A stretch of DNA of 64,000 nucleotides. Origin: an uncultured Erythrobacter sp. (GTDB lineage: Bacteria > Pseudomonadota > Alphaproteobacteria > Sphingomonadales > Sphingomonadaceae). This document shows positions 1 to 7,911 of the stretch, in pieces; position 1 is the first letter of the stretch, and every line of letters begins with the position of its first letter. The notes beneath the pieces were generated by a model, which was not told where the DNA came from, made no database searches, and saw only the letters and a list, made by a program, of their open reading frames with translations. Location of the stretch: NCBI GenBank assembly GCA_947503155.1, contig CANNCL010000002.1:186001-250000 (forward strand), in the 5' to 3' direction. A program made the translations under genes and the position numbers.

Positions 1-464
1 AAAGCGGTTTCAAACAGTTTGCCCCCACCAACCAGCCCGGCTGCGGTGTAAACGGTGAAGAACACGACAATCACAACCGCGCTGATCACGCGCAAATTGG
101 TCCCCTGATCGGGGAAACGATTGGCGAGAAACTGCGGAATGGTCAGCGCATTGCCATATTCCTCCGTCTGCGCGCGCAGACGCGGGGCAACCACGATCCA
201 ATTGGCAACCGCGCCTGCAAACAGACCAATCCCAATCCAAGCCGCCGACAACCCCGTTAGATACAGCGCCCCCGGCAGCCCAAGCAGCAACCACCCCGAC
301 ATATCCGAAGCGCCAGCAGAGAGAGCCGCAACCGAAGGCGGCAAATTTCGCCCGGCGAGCAAATAGCCCGCGCTGTCCGAAGCGGACTTACGCCAAGCGT
401 AAAGGCCGATGCCGATCATCAATACGAAATAGGCGGCGAGCGAGATAAGCGTTGCGGTGTTCAT
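1..464 (-). CDS. putP: Sodium/proline symporter PutP (N-terminal part, cut by window edge)
   Basis: Reading the minus strand from the ATG at 464 gives an open frame that runs off the window with no stop. It begins MNTATLISLAAYFVLMIGIG and contains LAGRNLPPSVAALSAGASDM followed by SGWLLLGLPGALYLTG, the hallmark first helices of the sodium:solute symporter family and specifically of PutP, which imports proline with Na+ across the inner membrane. Only about 154 of the roughly 490 expected residues are present, so the carboxy half and stop cannot be judged. The start is chosen because the first membrane helix follows at once. Substrate could be another small solute, but the match to PutP helices 1-3 is close. 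Confidence 0.85.
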   Translation of the reverse strand, partial: MNTATLISLAAYFVLMIGIGLYAWRKSASDSAGYLLAGRNLPPSVAALSAGASDMSGWLLLGLPGALYLTGLSAAWIGIGLFAGAVANWIVVAPRLRAQTEEYGNALTIPQFLANRFPDQGTNLRVISAVVIVVFFTVYTAAGLVGGGKLFETA

Positions 465-568
465 AATGCACAGGCGGGTAACAGGTGGGCGGGCGGTTGG
501 CCACCTGAGCGGCATTGGGCAATGATACAGCGCCTGCGCTTGGGCAGTCTAGACGTGTTCCTGCGAAT

Positions 569-1372
569 TTATGATCCAGCTGACTGCGGCGTTTGCATCC
601 AATAGAATTCAAACCGCTCAACAGACGTGCCGAAATATTGCTGATGGGCAAGGTATTCGGGCGATTGCTGAACCGCTGAAAAGCCATCCGGGCTGTCCCA
701 TTCCACAAAGGTAAGCTGGCTTGGCGCGGAGGGCGGTGATGCATGCGATTCCATTGAAGGTCCGCGCATCTTGTACATAAAGCGCCCGCCCGCACGTGTA
801 ACTGCGGGCTCGATGCCTGTCAGATAGCGGTCATAATCTGCCGGATTTTCTTCATTCAACCACGCGACAACGACTGTGTAATGTTTCGCAGGGTCGAATT
901 GCAGTGATAGGTCATCCTGCAATGCGATGCTGTAAACTTTCAACTCGCTCCATGCATCGGGCCGGGTCGCTTTGATCGCAGGCCAGTCAGGATGCGCAGC
1001 GAAATCGTCTGCCGACGCCTGATCCGGCCAAGAGAAGAATGAGAAAACCTCTGGTGCAAAATCACTGATGACGCTGCGGGTAACATTCAATTGTCCGAGC
1101 CTTTGGAAACCAAAACTGGACGCGATTGGAAACGCGGTGCGGCCATATGTACGGGCGGCGTCCTGTCCGCCCTCGCGCGCCTCGGATGCGATGACCTGAA
1201 GCACTTCGCCGCGCCGCATCTCAACCGAAAATCCGGGAGCAGCTTGCGGCGGGCTTTCAACAGCGGGAGCGGCTGCAGGTTTGCGCTCCCCCGCATTGGG
1301 ATTGCCGGCAAGTACAAGCGTGCCAGAGGCAAAAGTCGCGGCCAATAGGGATATCTTAAAAAGGGTCGTCAT
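569..1372 (-). CDS. Exported DUF1330-like protein (function unknown)
   Basis: The protein of 267 aa starts at the ATG at 1372 (MTTLFKISLLAATFASGTLV), which opens a typical signal peptide ending near LVLAG. The open frame extends upstream to 1579 but would then overlap the divergent LysR gene and bury the signal peptide, so the shorter start is preferred. The mature part holds two similar ferredoxin-like units (about residues 50-140 and 150-260) with phrases such as FSFFSWPDQASADDF and LTFVEWDSPDGFSAVQQSPE, resembling DUF1330 or the dimeric alpha-beta barrel monooxygenase-like fold. No catalytic residues can be named. Its divergent LysR neighbour, sharing a 117-bp intergenic region with clear inverted repeats, is probably its regulator (inference). 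Confidence 0.7.
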   Translation of the reverse strand: MTTLFKISLLAATFASGTLVLAGNPNAGERKPAAAPAVESPPQAAPGFSVEMRRGEVLQVIASEAREGGQDAARTYGRTAFPIASSFGFQRLGQLNVTRSVISDFAPEVFSFFSWPDQASADDFAAHPDWPAIKATRPDAWSELKVYSIALQDDLSLQFDPAKHYTVVVAWLNEENPADYDRYLTGIEPAVTRAGGRFMYKMRGPSMESHASPPSAPSQLTFVEWDSPDGFSAVQQSPEYLAHQQYFGTSVERFEFYWMQTPQSAGS

Positions 1373-1403
1373 GGGGGCATTCCGATCAGGGTTGGTTGAT
1401 AAA

Positions 1404-1462
1404 TGCACCAATAGCCCCGTAATCGAACAATTGTTGGCTAGTTTTTTGGCGTCATTGGTGCA
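1404..1462. promoter_or_regulatory. Probable LysR operator: spaced 9-bp inverted repeat with central palindrome
   Basis: TGCACCAAT at 1404-1412 and its exact inverse ATTGGTGCA at 1454-1462 flank a perfect palindrome AACAATTGTT at 1426-1435, all in the short divergent space between the DUF1330-like gene and the LysR gene. The arrangement of symmetric half-sites in a divergent regulator/target promoter is typical of LysR proteins, which autoregulate and control the divergent gene. Binding itself is inferred. Confidence 0.55.
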
Positions 1463-1489
1463 AAATCGTTCCAAAGAAGGGGTGCGTAA

Positions 1490-2365
1490 ATGGATGATTG
1501 GGATAACTACCGGCTGATCTTGGCTCTGGCACGGTCGGGGACTATGCGCGCAGCTGCAATCGATCTGGGTCTGACGCACACCACCGTTTCGCGGCGTTTA
1601 GCGGTGCTGCAAGATGCACGCGGACGTTTGTTTGAGAAAACCACAGATGGGTATGTTGCGACTGCGCTGGGGTATGCGCTGATCGAAGTGGCTGAGAAAA
1701 TGGAAAGCCTGTCGCTCGCCGGAGCGCGGCATCAGAGGGCGCTGGATCAAGAGATTGCTGGCACGATCACGCTGTCTTTGCCCGAAGCGATTGCGCAATA
1801 TTTGCTGCTGGAAGATTTGCTTGAATTCACTCAGCTCCATCCTTCTATCGAACTGCGGGTGGAGACGAGCTACCGCTTTGTCGACCTAGATCGGTCAGAG
1901 GCGGATGTGGTAATTCGCGGCGCACAAGAACCGCCCGATCATTTGGTAGGACAGCGGCTATTTCCGAACTTCGTGACCTATTACGCAAACAAGGAATATC
2001 TTGAAACCACACCGCGCAGCGAATTGCGATGGATCGCGCCTACGCCCGAAGCGCGCACGCCCGGTTGGCTTGAAAATTCGCCTTTCCCCGATGCACCTAT
2101 TGCGATTGGGATCGATGATATCACTGCCCGGCACCGCGCCCTGGTAAAGGGGATGGGGCTTAGCCGGGGCGCGTGTTTCATGGCAGATCCAGAGCCTAGC
2201 CTGGTGCGACTGACGTCGAAACCGCCTGAACCTCAGCAGGATATTTGGGTACTGACCCATCCGGATTTGCGGCAAACACCGCGTATTCGCGTGCTGATGG
2301 ATTTTATTGCGCGCGCAATGCGGGACAAAAAATCACTGGTGCTCGGCCAATTGCCTGCAGCATAA
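1490..2365 (+). CDS. LysR-family transcriptional regulator
   Basis: A 291-aa protein with the usual LysR layout: winged helix-turn-helix at residues 1-62 (ALARSGTMRAAAIDLGLTHT then TVSRRLAVLQDARG) and a periplasmic-binding-like effector domain from about residue 90. The start ATG at 1490 has a good ribosome site AAAGAAGGGG ten bases upstream. It is transcribed away from the DUF1330-like exported protein, and the space between them carries symmetric repeats (1404-1462) that are its likely operator. Effector is unknown. A GC-rich hairpin follows the stop codon. Confidence 0.9.
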   Translation: MDDWDNYRLILALARSGTMRAAAIDLGLTHTTVSRRLAVLQDARGRLFEKTTDGYVATALGYALIEVAEKMESLSLAGARHQRALDQEIAGTITLSLPEAIAQYLLLEDLLEFTQLHPSIELRVETSYRFVDLDRSEADVVIRGAQEPPDHLVGQRLFPNFVTYYANKEYLETTPRSELRWIAPTPEARTPGWLENSPFPDAPIAIGIDDITARHRALVKGMGLSRGACFMADPEPSLVRLTSKPPEPQQDIWVLTHPDLRQTPRIRVLMDFIARAMRDKKSLVLGQLPAA

Positions 2366-2372
2366 CGAAAGG

Positions 2373-2395
2373 GCGGGGCGCAATCCGCGCCCCGC
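2373..2395. terminator. GC-rich hairpin between convergent genes
   Basis: A perfect nine-base stem (GCGGGGCGC paired with GCGCCCCGC, loop AATCC) lies between the stops of the LysR gene and typA. There is no T-run on either side, so it may be a weak or factor-assisted terminator only. Confidence 0.5.
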
Positions 2396-2403
2396 AACCT
2401 CAT

Positions 2404-4245
2404 TCACCCCTTCTTACGGCGCGCCTTTTTGCGCTCGTTTGGATCCAATTCGGTTTTGCGTAAACGGATGCTTAGCGGGGTGACTTCGACCATTTCATCG
2501 GTGTCGATATAGGCGATCGATTGCTCCAGGCTCATGCGGCGCGGGGGCGTTAGGCGGATCGCGTCGTCTTTACCGGTGGAACGGACGTTGGAAAGCTGCT
2601 TCGCTTTCATCGGGTTCACTTCCAGATCATCCGGCTTGGCGTTTTCGCCAATAATCATGCCTTCATAGACCTTCATCGAAGCGCCGACGAACATTTCGCC
2701 GCGTTCTTCGAGCATGTTGAGCGCGTAAGCGTTGGATTCGCCGTCACCGTTGGAAATCAGCACGCCGTTGCTGCGCCCTTCGATTGCGCCGCGGAAGGGG
2801 CCATATTTTTCGAACAGGCGGTTCATAATGCCGGTGCCGCGCGTGTCGGACAGGAATTCGCCGTGATAACCGATCAGGCCGCGTGACGGGGCGGAAAACG
2901 TGATGCGGGTCTTGCCGACGCCCGATGGACGCATTTCGGTGAGGTCCGCTTTACGCTTTTGCATTTTCTCGACGACTGTGCCGGAATGTTCATCATCCAC
3001 GTCGATGACGACGGTTTCAAACGGTTCTGTTTGCTTGCCGTCTTCTTCGCGGAACAGCACGACCGGGCGGCTAATGCCCAGCTCAAACCCTTCGCGGCGC
3101 ATCGTTTCGATCAACACGCCGAGTTGCAATTCGCCGCGTCCAGCGACTTCGAAAGCGTCTTTATCATCGGCTTCGGTGATGCGGATAGCGACGTTGGTTT
3201 CTGCTTCGCGCAGCAGCCGGTCGCGGATCATACGGCTGGTGACTTTGCTGCCTTCGCGTCCGGCCAGCGGGCTGTCATTCACAGAGAACCGCATTGCCAA
3301 TGTAGGCGGATCAATCGGCTGAGCAGCAATAGGCTCGCTCACGGATGGATCGCAGATCGTGTTGGACACGGTCGCTTTTTCGAGGCCCGCCATCGCGATG
3401 ATGTCGCCTGCTTGCGCGCTTTCAACCGGTACGCGGTCGAGGCCGTCAAAGCTCATCAATTTGGTCGCGCGGCCGACTTCGACGACATTGCCGTCCATAT
3501 CAATCGCGTGGATTGGGTCGTTCACATTGACTGTGCCCGATTGCACGCGGCCGGTCAGAACGCGGCCCATGAAATTGTCACGGTCGAGCAAGGTCGCAAG
3601 AAAGCTGAACTTGCCATTTGGATCGAGGCCCGGCGAAGGGACGTGGCTCGTGATCAGTTCAAACAGGGGTGCGAGAGTGCCTTCGCGTGCTGTTTCGTCG
3701 TCGCTGGCATAACCATCGCGGCCCGAAGCCCACAAAGATGGGAAGTCGAGCTGTTCATCATCAGCGTCGAGCGAGGTGAACAGGTCGAACACTTCGTCCA
3801 GCACGTCTTGTGGGCGGCCATCGGGACGGTCGATCTTGTTGACCACCACAATCGGCTTCAGACCCAGCGCGAGCGCTTTTCCGGTCACAAATTTGGTTTG
3901 CGGCATCGCGCCTTCTGCGCTGTCGACCAGCAGAATAACGCCGTCGACCATGCTGAGGATACGTTCCACTTCCGCGCCAAAATCGGCGTGGCCCGGTGTG
4001 TCGACGATATTGATACGGGTGGTGTTACCATCCGCGCCTTCCCATTCGACGCTGGTGCATTTGGCCAGAATCGTAATCCCGCGCTCTTTTTCCAGATCGC
4101 CAGAATCCATCGCGCGTTCTTCGATCCGCTGATTCTCTCGAAAAGTGCCCGATTGGCGGAACAGTTGATCGACCAGGGTTGTCTTTCCGTGGTCAACGTG
4201 CGCGATAATTGCGATATTTCGCAGGGAATTAGAGCTTGCGGACAT
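2404..4245 (-). CDS. typA: Translational GTPase TypA/BipA
   Basis: Ribosome-associated GTPase of the EF-G/LepA family, involved in ribosome assembly and stress or cold adaptation. With the start at 4245 (MSASSNSLRNIAIIAHVDHG) the protein is 613 aa, the normal family length. G motifs are visible: AHVDHGKT near residue 14, DTPGH near 80, NKID near 134. Domain II, the EF-G domain III/V-like regions and the TypA-specific carboxy domain (ending RKKARRKKG) follow. An in-frame ATG at 4260 and others upstream to 4395 exist, but homologues begin close to SLRNIAIIAH. The gene is alone on its strand and converges on the LysR gene. Confidence 0.95.
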   Translation of the reverse strand: MSASSNSLRNIAIIAHVDHGKTTLVDQLFRQSGTFRENQRIEERAMDSGDLEKERGITILAKCTSVEWEGADGNTTRINIVDTPGHADFGAEVERILSMVDGVILLVDSAEGAMPQTKFVTGKALALGLKPIVVVNKIDRPDGRPQDVLDEVFDLFTSLDADDEQLDFPSLWASGRDGYASDDETAREGTLAPLFELITSHVPSPGLDPNGKFSFLATLLDRDNFMGRVLTGRVQSGTVNVNDPIHAIDMDGNVVEVGRATKLMSFDGLDRVPVESAQAGDIIAMAGLEKATVSNTICDPSVSEPIAAQPIDPPTLAMRFSVNDSPLAGREGSKVTSRMIRDRLLREAETNVAIRITEADDKDAFEVAGRGELQLGVLIETMRREGFELGISRPVVLFREEDGKQTEPFETVVIDVDDEHSGTVVEKMQKRKADLTEMRPSGVGKTRITFSAPSRGLIGYHGEFLSDTRGTGIMNRLFEKYGPFRGAIEGRSNGVLISNGDGESNAYALNMLEERGEMFVGASMKVYEGMIIGENAKPDDLEVNPMKAKQLSNVRSTGKDDAIRLTPPRRMSLEQSIAYIDTDEMVEVTPLSIRLRKTELDPNERKKARRKKG

Positions 4246-4665
4246 TTTCTTGATTTCCATCAGAGCGGGCCGCGCGTGAAGTGCGAAGCCGGGCATTGCG
4301 CTATGTTGCAGCGCGGTTGGGGTGCGTTTGTGGCTGCTCTGCAACATTGGCAGGGACGCTACGGAAAGTACCATAGGCCGGTTCGCGTGTTGCATTGCAC
4401 CATAGATGCAGGTTCGTCGGCGCGCCTAGCGCAGCATCGTCGAGGCGGCAAGCTTTGAGGCGTTAAGTATGCATCATATCACCGTTACAGGTGTGACGGT
4501 GTTGCAACATTACCCGTCAGACCCGCGCAGTTTCGGGCGTTAGTTGCTTGTGGGGCATCGGGCACTGGCCTATCAGAAATTGCAATCGAGGCTGATCGGA
4601 CCTGCATTTGAGGATGCAAATAGAAGGTTTGGCGGTCGTCGATGGGATTTGAGGAGAGACAATCC
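4246..4665. promoter_or_regulatory. 420-bp divergent intergenic region between typA and the TonB-dependent receptor
   Basis: No credible gene is seen here. The region holds several GTTGCA/TGCAAC words and, at 4480-4501, a 22-bp imperfect palindrome (arms CACCGTTACAG and GTGTGACGGTG, 9 of 11 positions symmetric). This looks like a dimeric-repressor operator about 165 bp upstream of the receptor start. Promoter elements for the two genes cannot be placed with confidence. Confidence 0.4.
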
Positions 4666-7266
4666 ATGCGTTCCAATATTTCCGGCGCCGCCGGCACTAC
4701 CCGTTTTGCCCTGCTTGCAGGTGCAGCCACATTTGCGATGACTGTGCCGGGCGTTGCCCTTGCGCAGGACGCTGAAGAGCCTGAGCTCGAAGCACCGCAA
4801 AATAGCAATCAAATCATCGTGACCGCGTCTAAGCGTGAGCAAACCCTGCAAGAAACCCCAATTTCGGTTTCTGTGACAACGGGCGAAACGCTCCAGAATG
4901 CTCAGATCCGCGACGTGCTCGACCTGCAAACGGTTACTCCGTCGCTGCGCGTTAGCCAGCTTCAGACATCGTCGGCATCGACATTCATTATTCGCGGTTT
5001 CGGTAACGGCGATAACAATTTCGGCATCGAGCCTTCGGTCGGCGTCTTTATTGATGGCGTTTTCCGGTCACGTTCGGCCGCTGCACTGGGCGATCTTCCC
5101 AATGTTCAGCGCATCGAAGTTCTGAACGGCCCGCAATCGACTTTGTTCGGTAAGAACGCATCGGCAGGCGTTATCTCGGTTGTAACCCGCGAACCGCAAT
5201 TCGATTTCGGCGGCGGCATCGAAGCTGTTTACGGCAATTTCAACACCTTCGTGCTCAAGGGCGATATCACCGGCCCAATCACAGAGAATATCGCATTCTC
5301 GGTCGATGGTAACCTTCAACGCCGCGATGGTTATTCGACCATCGTCAATCTTGGTGAAGAGCAAAACGACCGTGATCGTTGGTCTGTTCGTGGCCAATTG
5401 TTGATCGAGCCAAGCTCGGACTTCAAAATCCGCGCAATTGTCGATTATTCGGAAATTGACGAAGTTTGCTGTCAGGTTGGCACGCTCGTTTCCGGCCCAG
5501 TATCCGGTGCGATCAACGCAGTTGGCGGTCAAATTGGGGCGCCAGGCGATTTCTTCAATCGCGAAGCGTTCCTCAACTTCATTCCAACCAACCAAGTCGA
5601 AAATTACGGCGGCTCGGTCCAGATGGACTACAATGCTGGCCCGATCTCAATCACGTCGATCACGGCCTATCGTGAACTTCGCAACTTCTTCTTGTCCGAC
5701 ATCGATTACACCAGTGCATCACTGGCGACGGAAACCCGCGATCAGGCTGTTGATACGTTCACCCAAGAATTCCGGATTGCTTCGGATTTCGACGGACCGC
5801 TCAACTTCCTGCTTGGTGGTTACTATTTCGATGAATCGATCTCGCAAGACAGCGCGATCCAAAACGGCGCGAGTATCCGTGACGTGTTTGAATTGCTCGC
5901 AGGCGGTAATCCGGCTGATGTTTTGAGCGGTGCGCCTTCGGTCTTTAACGGTGTGGAAGCGGGCCTTGGTCTGCCTCAGGAAAGCATTTTCCTGACGCCG
6001 CTTCTGTCGCAAGAAACCTTTGGGATGGACAACACGTCCTATTCGATCTTTGGTACGGTTGATTTTGAACCGGCTGATGGCCTCGTGCTTACGGCTGGCT
6101 TCAACTACACCGATGACTCCAAAGATTTTGCACTGAGCCAAGTTAGCCCGGATCCATTGGGTCAGGTCAATCTGGTTGATGCATTCATCATCGGCGCGAC
6201 AATGGGCGGGGTCACCACGCGTGATCAATTCCAAGCATTGCCGCAAGCGAACCAAGATGCACTGCTCGCAGCTGCATTGAACCCGGCAATTAACCCGCTG
6301 ATCGGCCTTCAAGGCTTTCAGTTCCAGCCGCCGTTCCTGACCATTCCGAACGCTGTCGAAGATGGCCGGACGCGTGATGACAAAGTGACTTATCTGCTGC
6401 GCGCTGCGTATCAGGCGTCTAACGAAATCAACGTTTACGCCAGCTACTCAACCGGCTTCAAAGCAAGCTCTGTCAACTTGTCGCGGGACAGCCGTCCTTC
6501 AAGCGCAGACTTTGTTGCTGGTCCGGGCGGATCGACATTCGCTGCTCCATCTTCACCGATCTTGGATGCCGGTTTGGCAATTCCGAACTTGGTGTCGGGC
6601 ACGCGTTTCGCCGGTCCTGAGAATGCCGAAGTCTATGAAATCGGTCTGAAGGCACAGTGGGAAGGCTTCGGCTTTAACCTCGCTTTGTTCGACCAATCGA
6701 TTGACGGCTTCCAAAGCCTTGCCTTTACCGGCACAGGTTTTGCGCTTCAAAATGCGGGTAGCCAGTCGGTTAAGGGTGCAGAATTTGATGCAACCATCGT
6801 CCCAACTGATGGCCTCGTGCTGACATTTGCGATGACTTACCTTGATCCGTTGTTTGACGATTTCCCAGGCAGTGTTCTGGGTGATCTATCGGGTGTGAGA
6901 CCGGCAGGTATTCCGGAATTCGCGATCGCAACGAGTGCGACTTATACGCATGAGTGGGATAGCGGAATGCGCGTAATCAGCCGGATCGATTACAATCATG
7001 AGAGCAACACGCCGATCAATAACGGCCTGCCGACTTTCAACGCTGCTCTGGGCAACACCCAGATCTTCAGCCGCGAAGTCAATCTTGTGAATGCGTCGAT
7101 CACATTGGCGCTCAACAACGGTCTAGAAGTGGGTGCGTTCGCTCGTAACCTCACCGATGACGAATACATCTCTACGGTGTTTGACGGTGTTGCGCAGGCC
7201 GGCACGGTTTCGGGTTACCCGAACCAGCCGCGCACTTATGGCGGCGTCGTACGCTTCAAGTTCTGA
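4666..7266 (+). CDS. TonB-dependent outer-membrane receptor
   Basis: An 866-aa outer-membrane gated channel that would import a siderophore, vitamin or large organic substrate using TonB energy. The start at 4666 is set by the strong ribosome site GAGGAGAG at 4651-4658 and gives a signal peptide cut after ALAQ. A plug domain follows (IIVTASKREQTLQETPISVS, then FIIRGFGNGDNNFGIEPSVG and LNGPQSTLFGKNASAGVISV), then a beta barrel ending in VVRFKF with the terminal aromatic residue expected for BAM insertion. Sphingomonads carry dozens of such receptors, and the substrate cannot be read from this one. It is monocistronic, closed by a strong terminator. A vicinal cysteine pair (EVCCQVG) occurs in an early barrel segment. 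Confidence 0.93.
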   Translation: MRSNISGAAGTTRFALLAGAATFAMTVPGVALAQDAEEPELEAPQNSNQIIVTASKREQTLQETPISVSVTTGETLQNAQIRDVLDLQTVTPSLRVSQLQTSSASTFIIRGFGNGDNNFGIEPSVGVFIDGVFRSRSAAALGDLPNVQRIEVLNGPQSTLFGKNASAGVISVVTREPQFDFGGGIEAVYGNFNTFVLKGDITGPITENIAFSVDGNLQRRDGYSTIVNLGEEQNDRDRWSVRGQLLIEPSSDFKIRAIVDYSEIDEVCCQVGTLVSGPVSGAINAVGGQIGAPGDFFNREAFLNFIPTNQVENYGGSVQMDYNAGPISITSITAYRELRNFFLSDIDYTSASLATETRDQAVDTFTQEFRIASDFDGPLNFLLGGYYFDESISQDSAIQNGASIRDVFELLAGGNPADVLSGAPSVFNGVEAGLGLPQESIFLTPLLSQETFGMDNTSYSIFGTVDFEPADGLVLTAGFNYTDDSKDFALSQVSPDPLGQVNLVDAFIIGATMGGVTTRDQFQALPQANQDALLAAALNPAINPLIGLQGFQFQPPFLTIPNAVEDGRTRDDKVTYLLRAAYQASNEINVYASYSTGFKASSVNLSRDSRPSSADFVAGPGGSTFAAPSSPILDAGLAIPNLVSGTRFAGPENAEVYEIGLKAQWEGFGFNLALFDQSIDGFQSLAFTGTGFALQNAGSQSVKGAEFDATIVPTDGLVLTFAMTYLDPLFDDFPGSVLGDLSGVRPAGIPEFAIATSATYTHEWDSGMRVISRIDYNHESNTPINNGLPTFNAALGNTQIFSREVNLVNASITLALNNGLEVGAFARNLTDDEYISTVFDGVAQAGTVSGYPNQPRTYGGVVRFKF

Positions 7267-7286
7267 TCTGAACCGATCAGCTAGCT

Positions 7287-7327
7287 AAAAAAAGGGGCCT
7301 CGCCAGCAATGGCGGGGCCCCTTTTTT
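7287..7327 (+). terminator. Rho-independent terminator after the TonB-dependent receptor
   Basis: A-rich run, stem AAGGGGCC...GGCCCCTT (inner CGCC/GGCG extending it), then TTTTTT. The A and T tracts make it able to act in both directions. Confidence 0.9.
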
Positions 7328-7427
7328 GTGCGCTCCAGAACCCTGCTCAAGCGCGTCATCACAGGTTTGTCATTGCCTTTGAACGCGCAATGTGGTCGCT
7401 TGTGCTCTTATTGAGGGGGAAGAGAAC

Positions 7428-7847
7428 ATGGAATGGATGCTGTTACCGTTAAAGAGGTATGCTGATTTTGAAGGCCGATCGCGCCGGATGGAATATTGGA
7501 TGTTCCAACTGGGGCAGGCAATTTTCTTCACTGTCGTAACCGTCTTGCTATTCATGATTGCCGCGCTTTTTGGAGGCACTTCGGGCGGCGGCGGGGCTGC
7601 GGAAATTTTGATCGGGATTTTTGCGATCGTGATCGGAGTGCTCGCGCTTGCCCTATTAATCCCAGCATTGGCCGTGCAGGTGCGCCGGCTGCATGATCAG
7701 AGCAAATCGGGTTGGTGGATCCTCATCAGCTTTGTGCCGTTTGGCGGATTCGTTCTGCTTTACTTCATGTTCGTCGAAGGGGATCGGGGCGACAATCAAT
7801 ATGGGCCTGATCCCAAAGCCACCGGCGAAGCGGAAACATTCACCTAA
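7428..7847 (+). CDS. DUF805 inner-membrane protein
   Basis: A 139-aa protein beginning MEWMLLPLKRYADFEGRSRR, the canonical DUF805 opening (FxGRxxRxxYW). Hydrophobic stretches follow at about residues 25-50 and 60-85, then the conserved VRRLHDQSKSGWWILI and a third helix, ending with GDRGDNQYGPDPK. ATG 7428 is selected over the frame's first codon at 7392 because GAGGGGGA lies 8 bases upstream and the family begins here. DUF805 proteins are small inner-membrane proteins of unknown role. The gene is monocistronic between two terminators. Confidence 0.9.
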   Translation: MEWMLLPLKRYADFEGRSRRMEYWMFQLGQAIFFTVVTVLLFMIAALFGGTSGGGGAAEILIGIFAIVIGVLALALLIPALAVQVRRLHDQSKSGWWILISFVPFGGFVLLYFMFVEGDRGDNQYGPDPKATGEAETFT

Positions 7848-7872
7848 ACCGCATCAGGTACGCAGAAACACA

Positions 7873-7905
7873 AGAGGGCGGGGACGAAAGTCTCCGCCCT
7901 TTTTC
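7873..7905. terminator. Terminator between convergent DUF805 gene and ABC permease
   Basis: Nine-base stem GGGCGGGGA / TCTCCGCCC (one G-T pair) with loop CGAAAG, then TTTTT. It ends the DUF805 gene on the plus strand. Confidence 0.85.
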
Positions 7906-7911
7906 ATGTCT

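Noticed and set aside
1741..1770. TGGCACG word as a sigma-54 promoter within the LysR gene
   Set aside because: GG-GC spacing is nine rather than ten and it lies inside a coding frame with no gene start downstream.
2959..4458. 499-codon open frame on the plus strand
   Set aside because: It is antisense to typA, whose protein is unambiguous. Codon bias of the GC-rich gene leaves the opposite frame open; there is no family resemblance.
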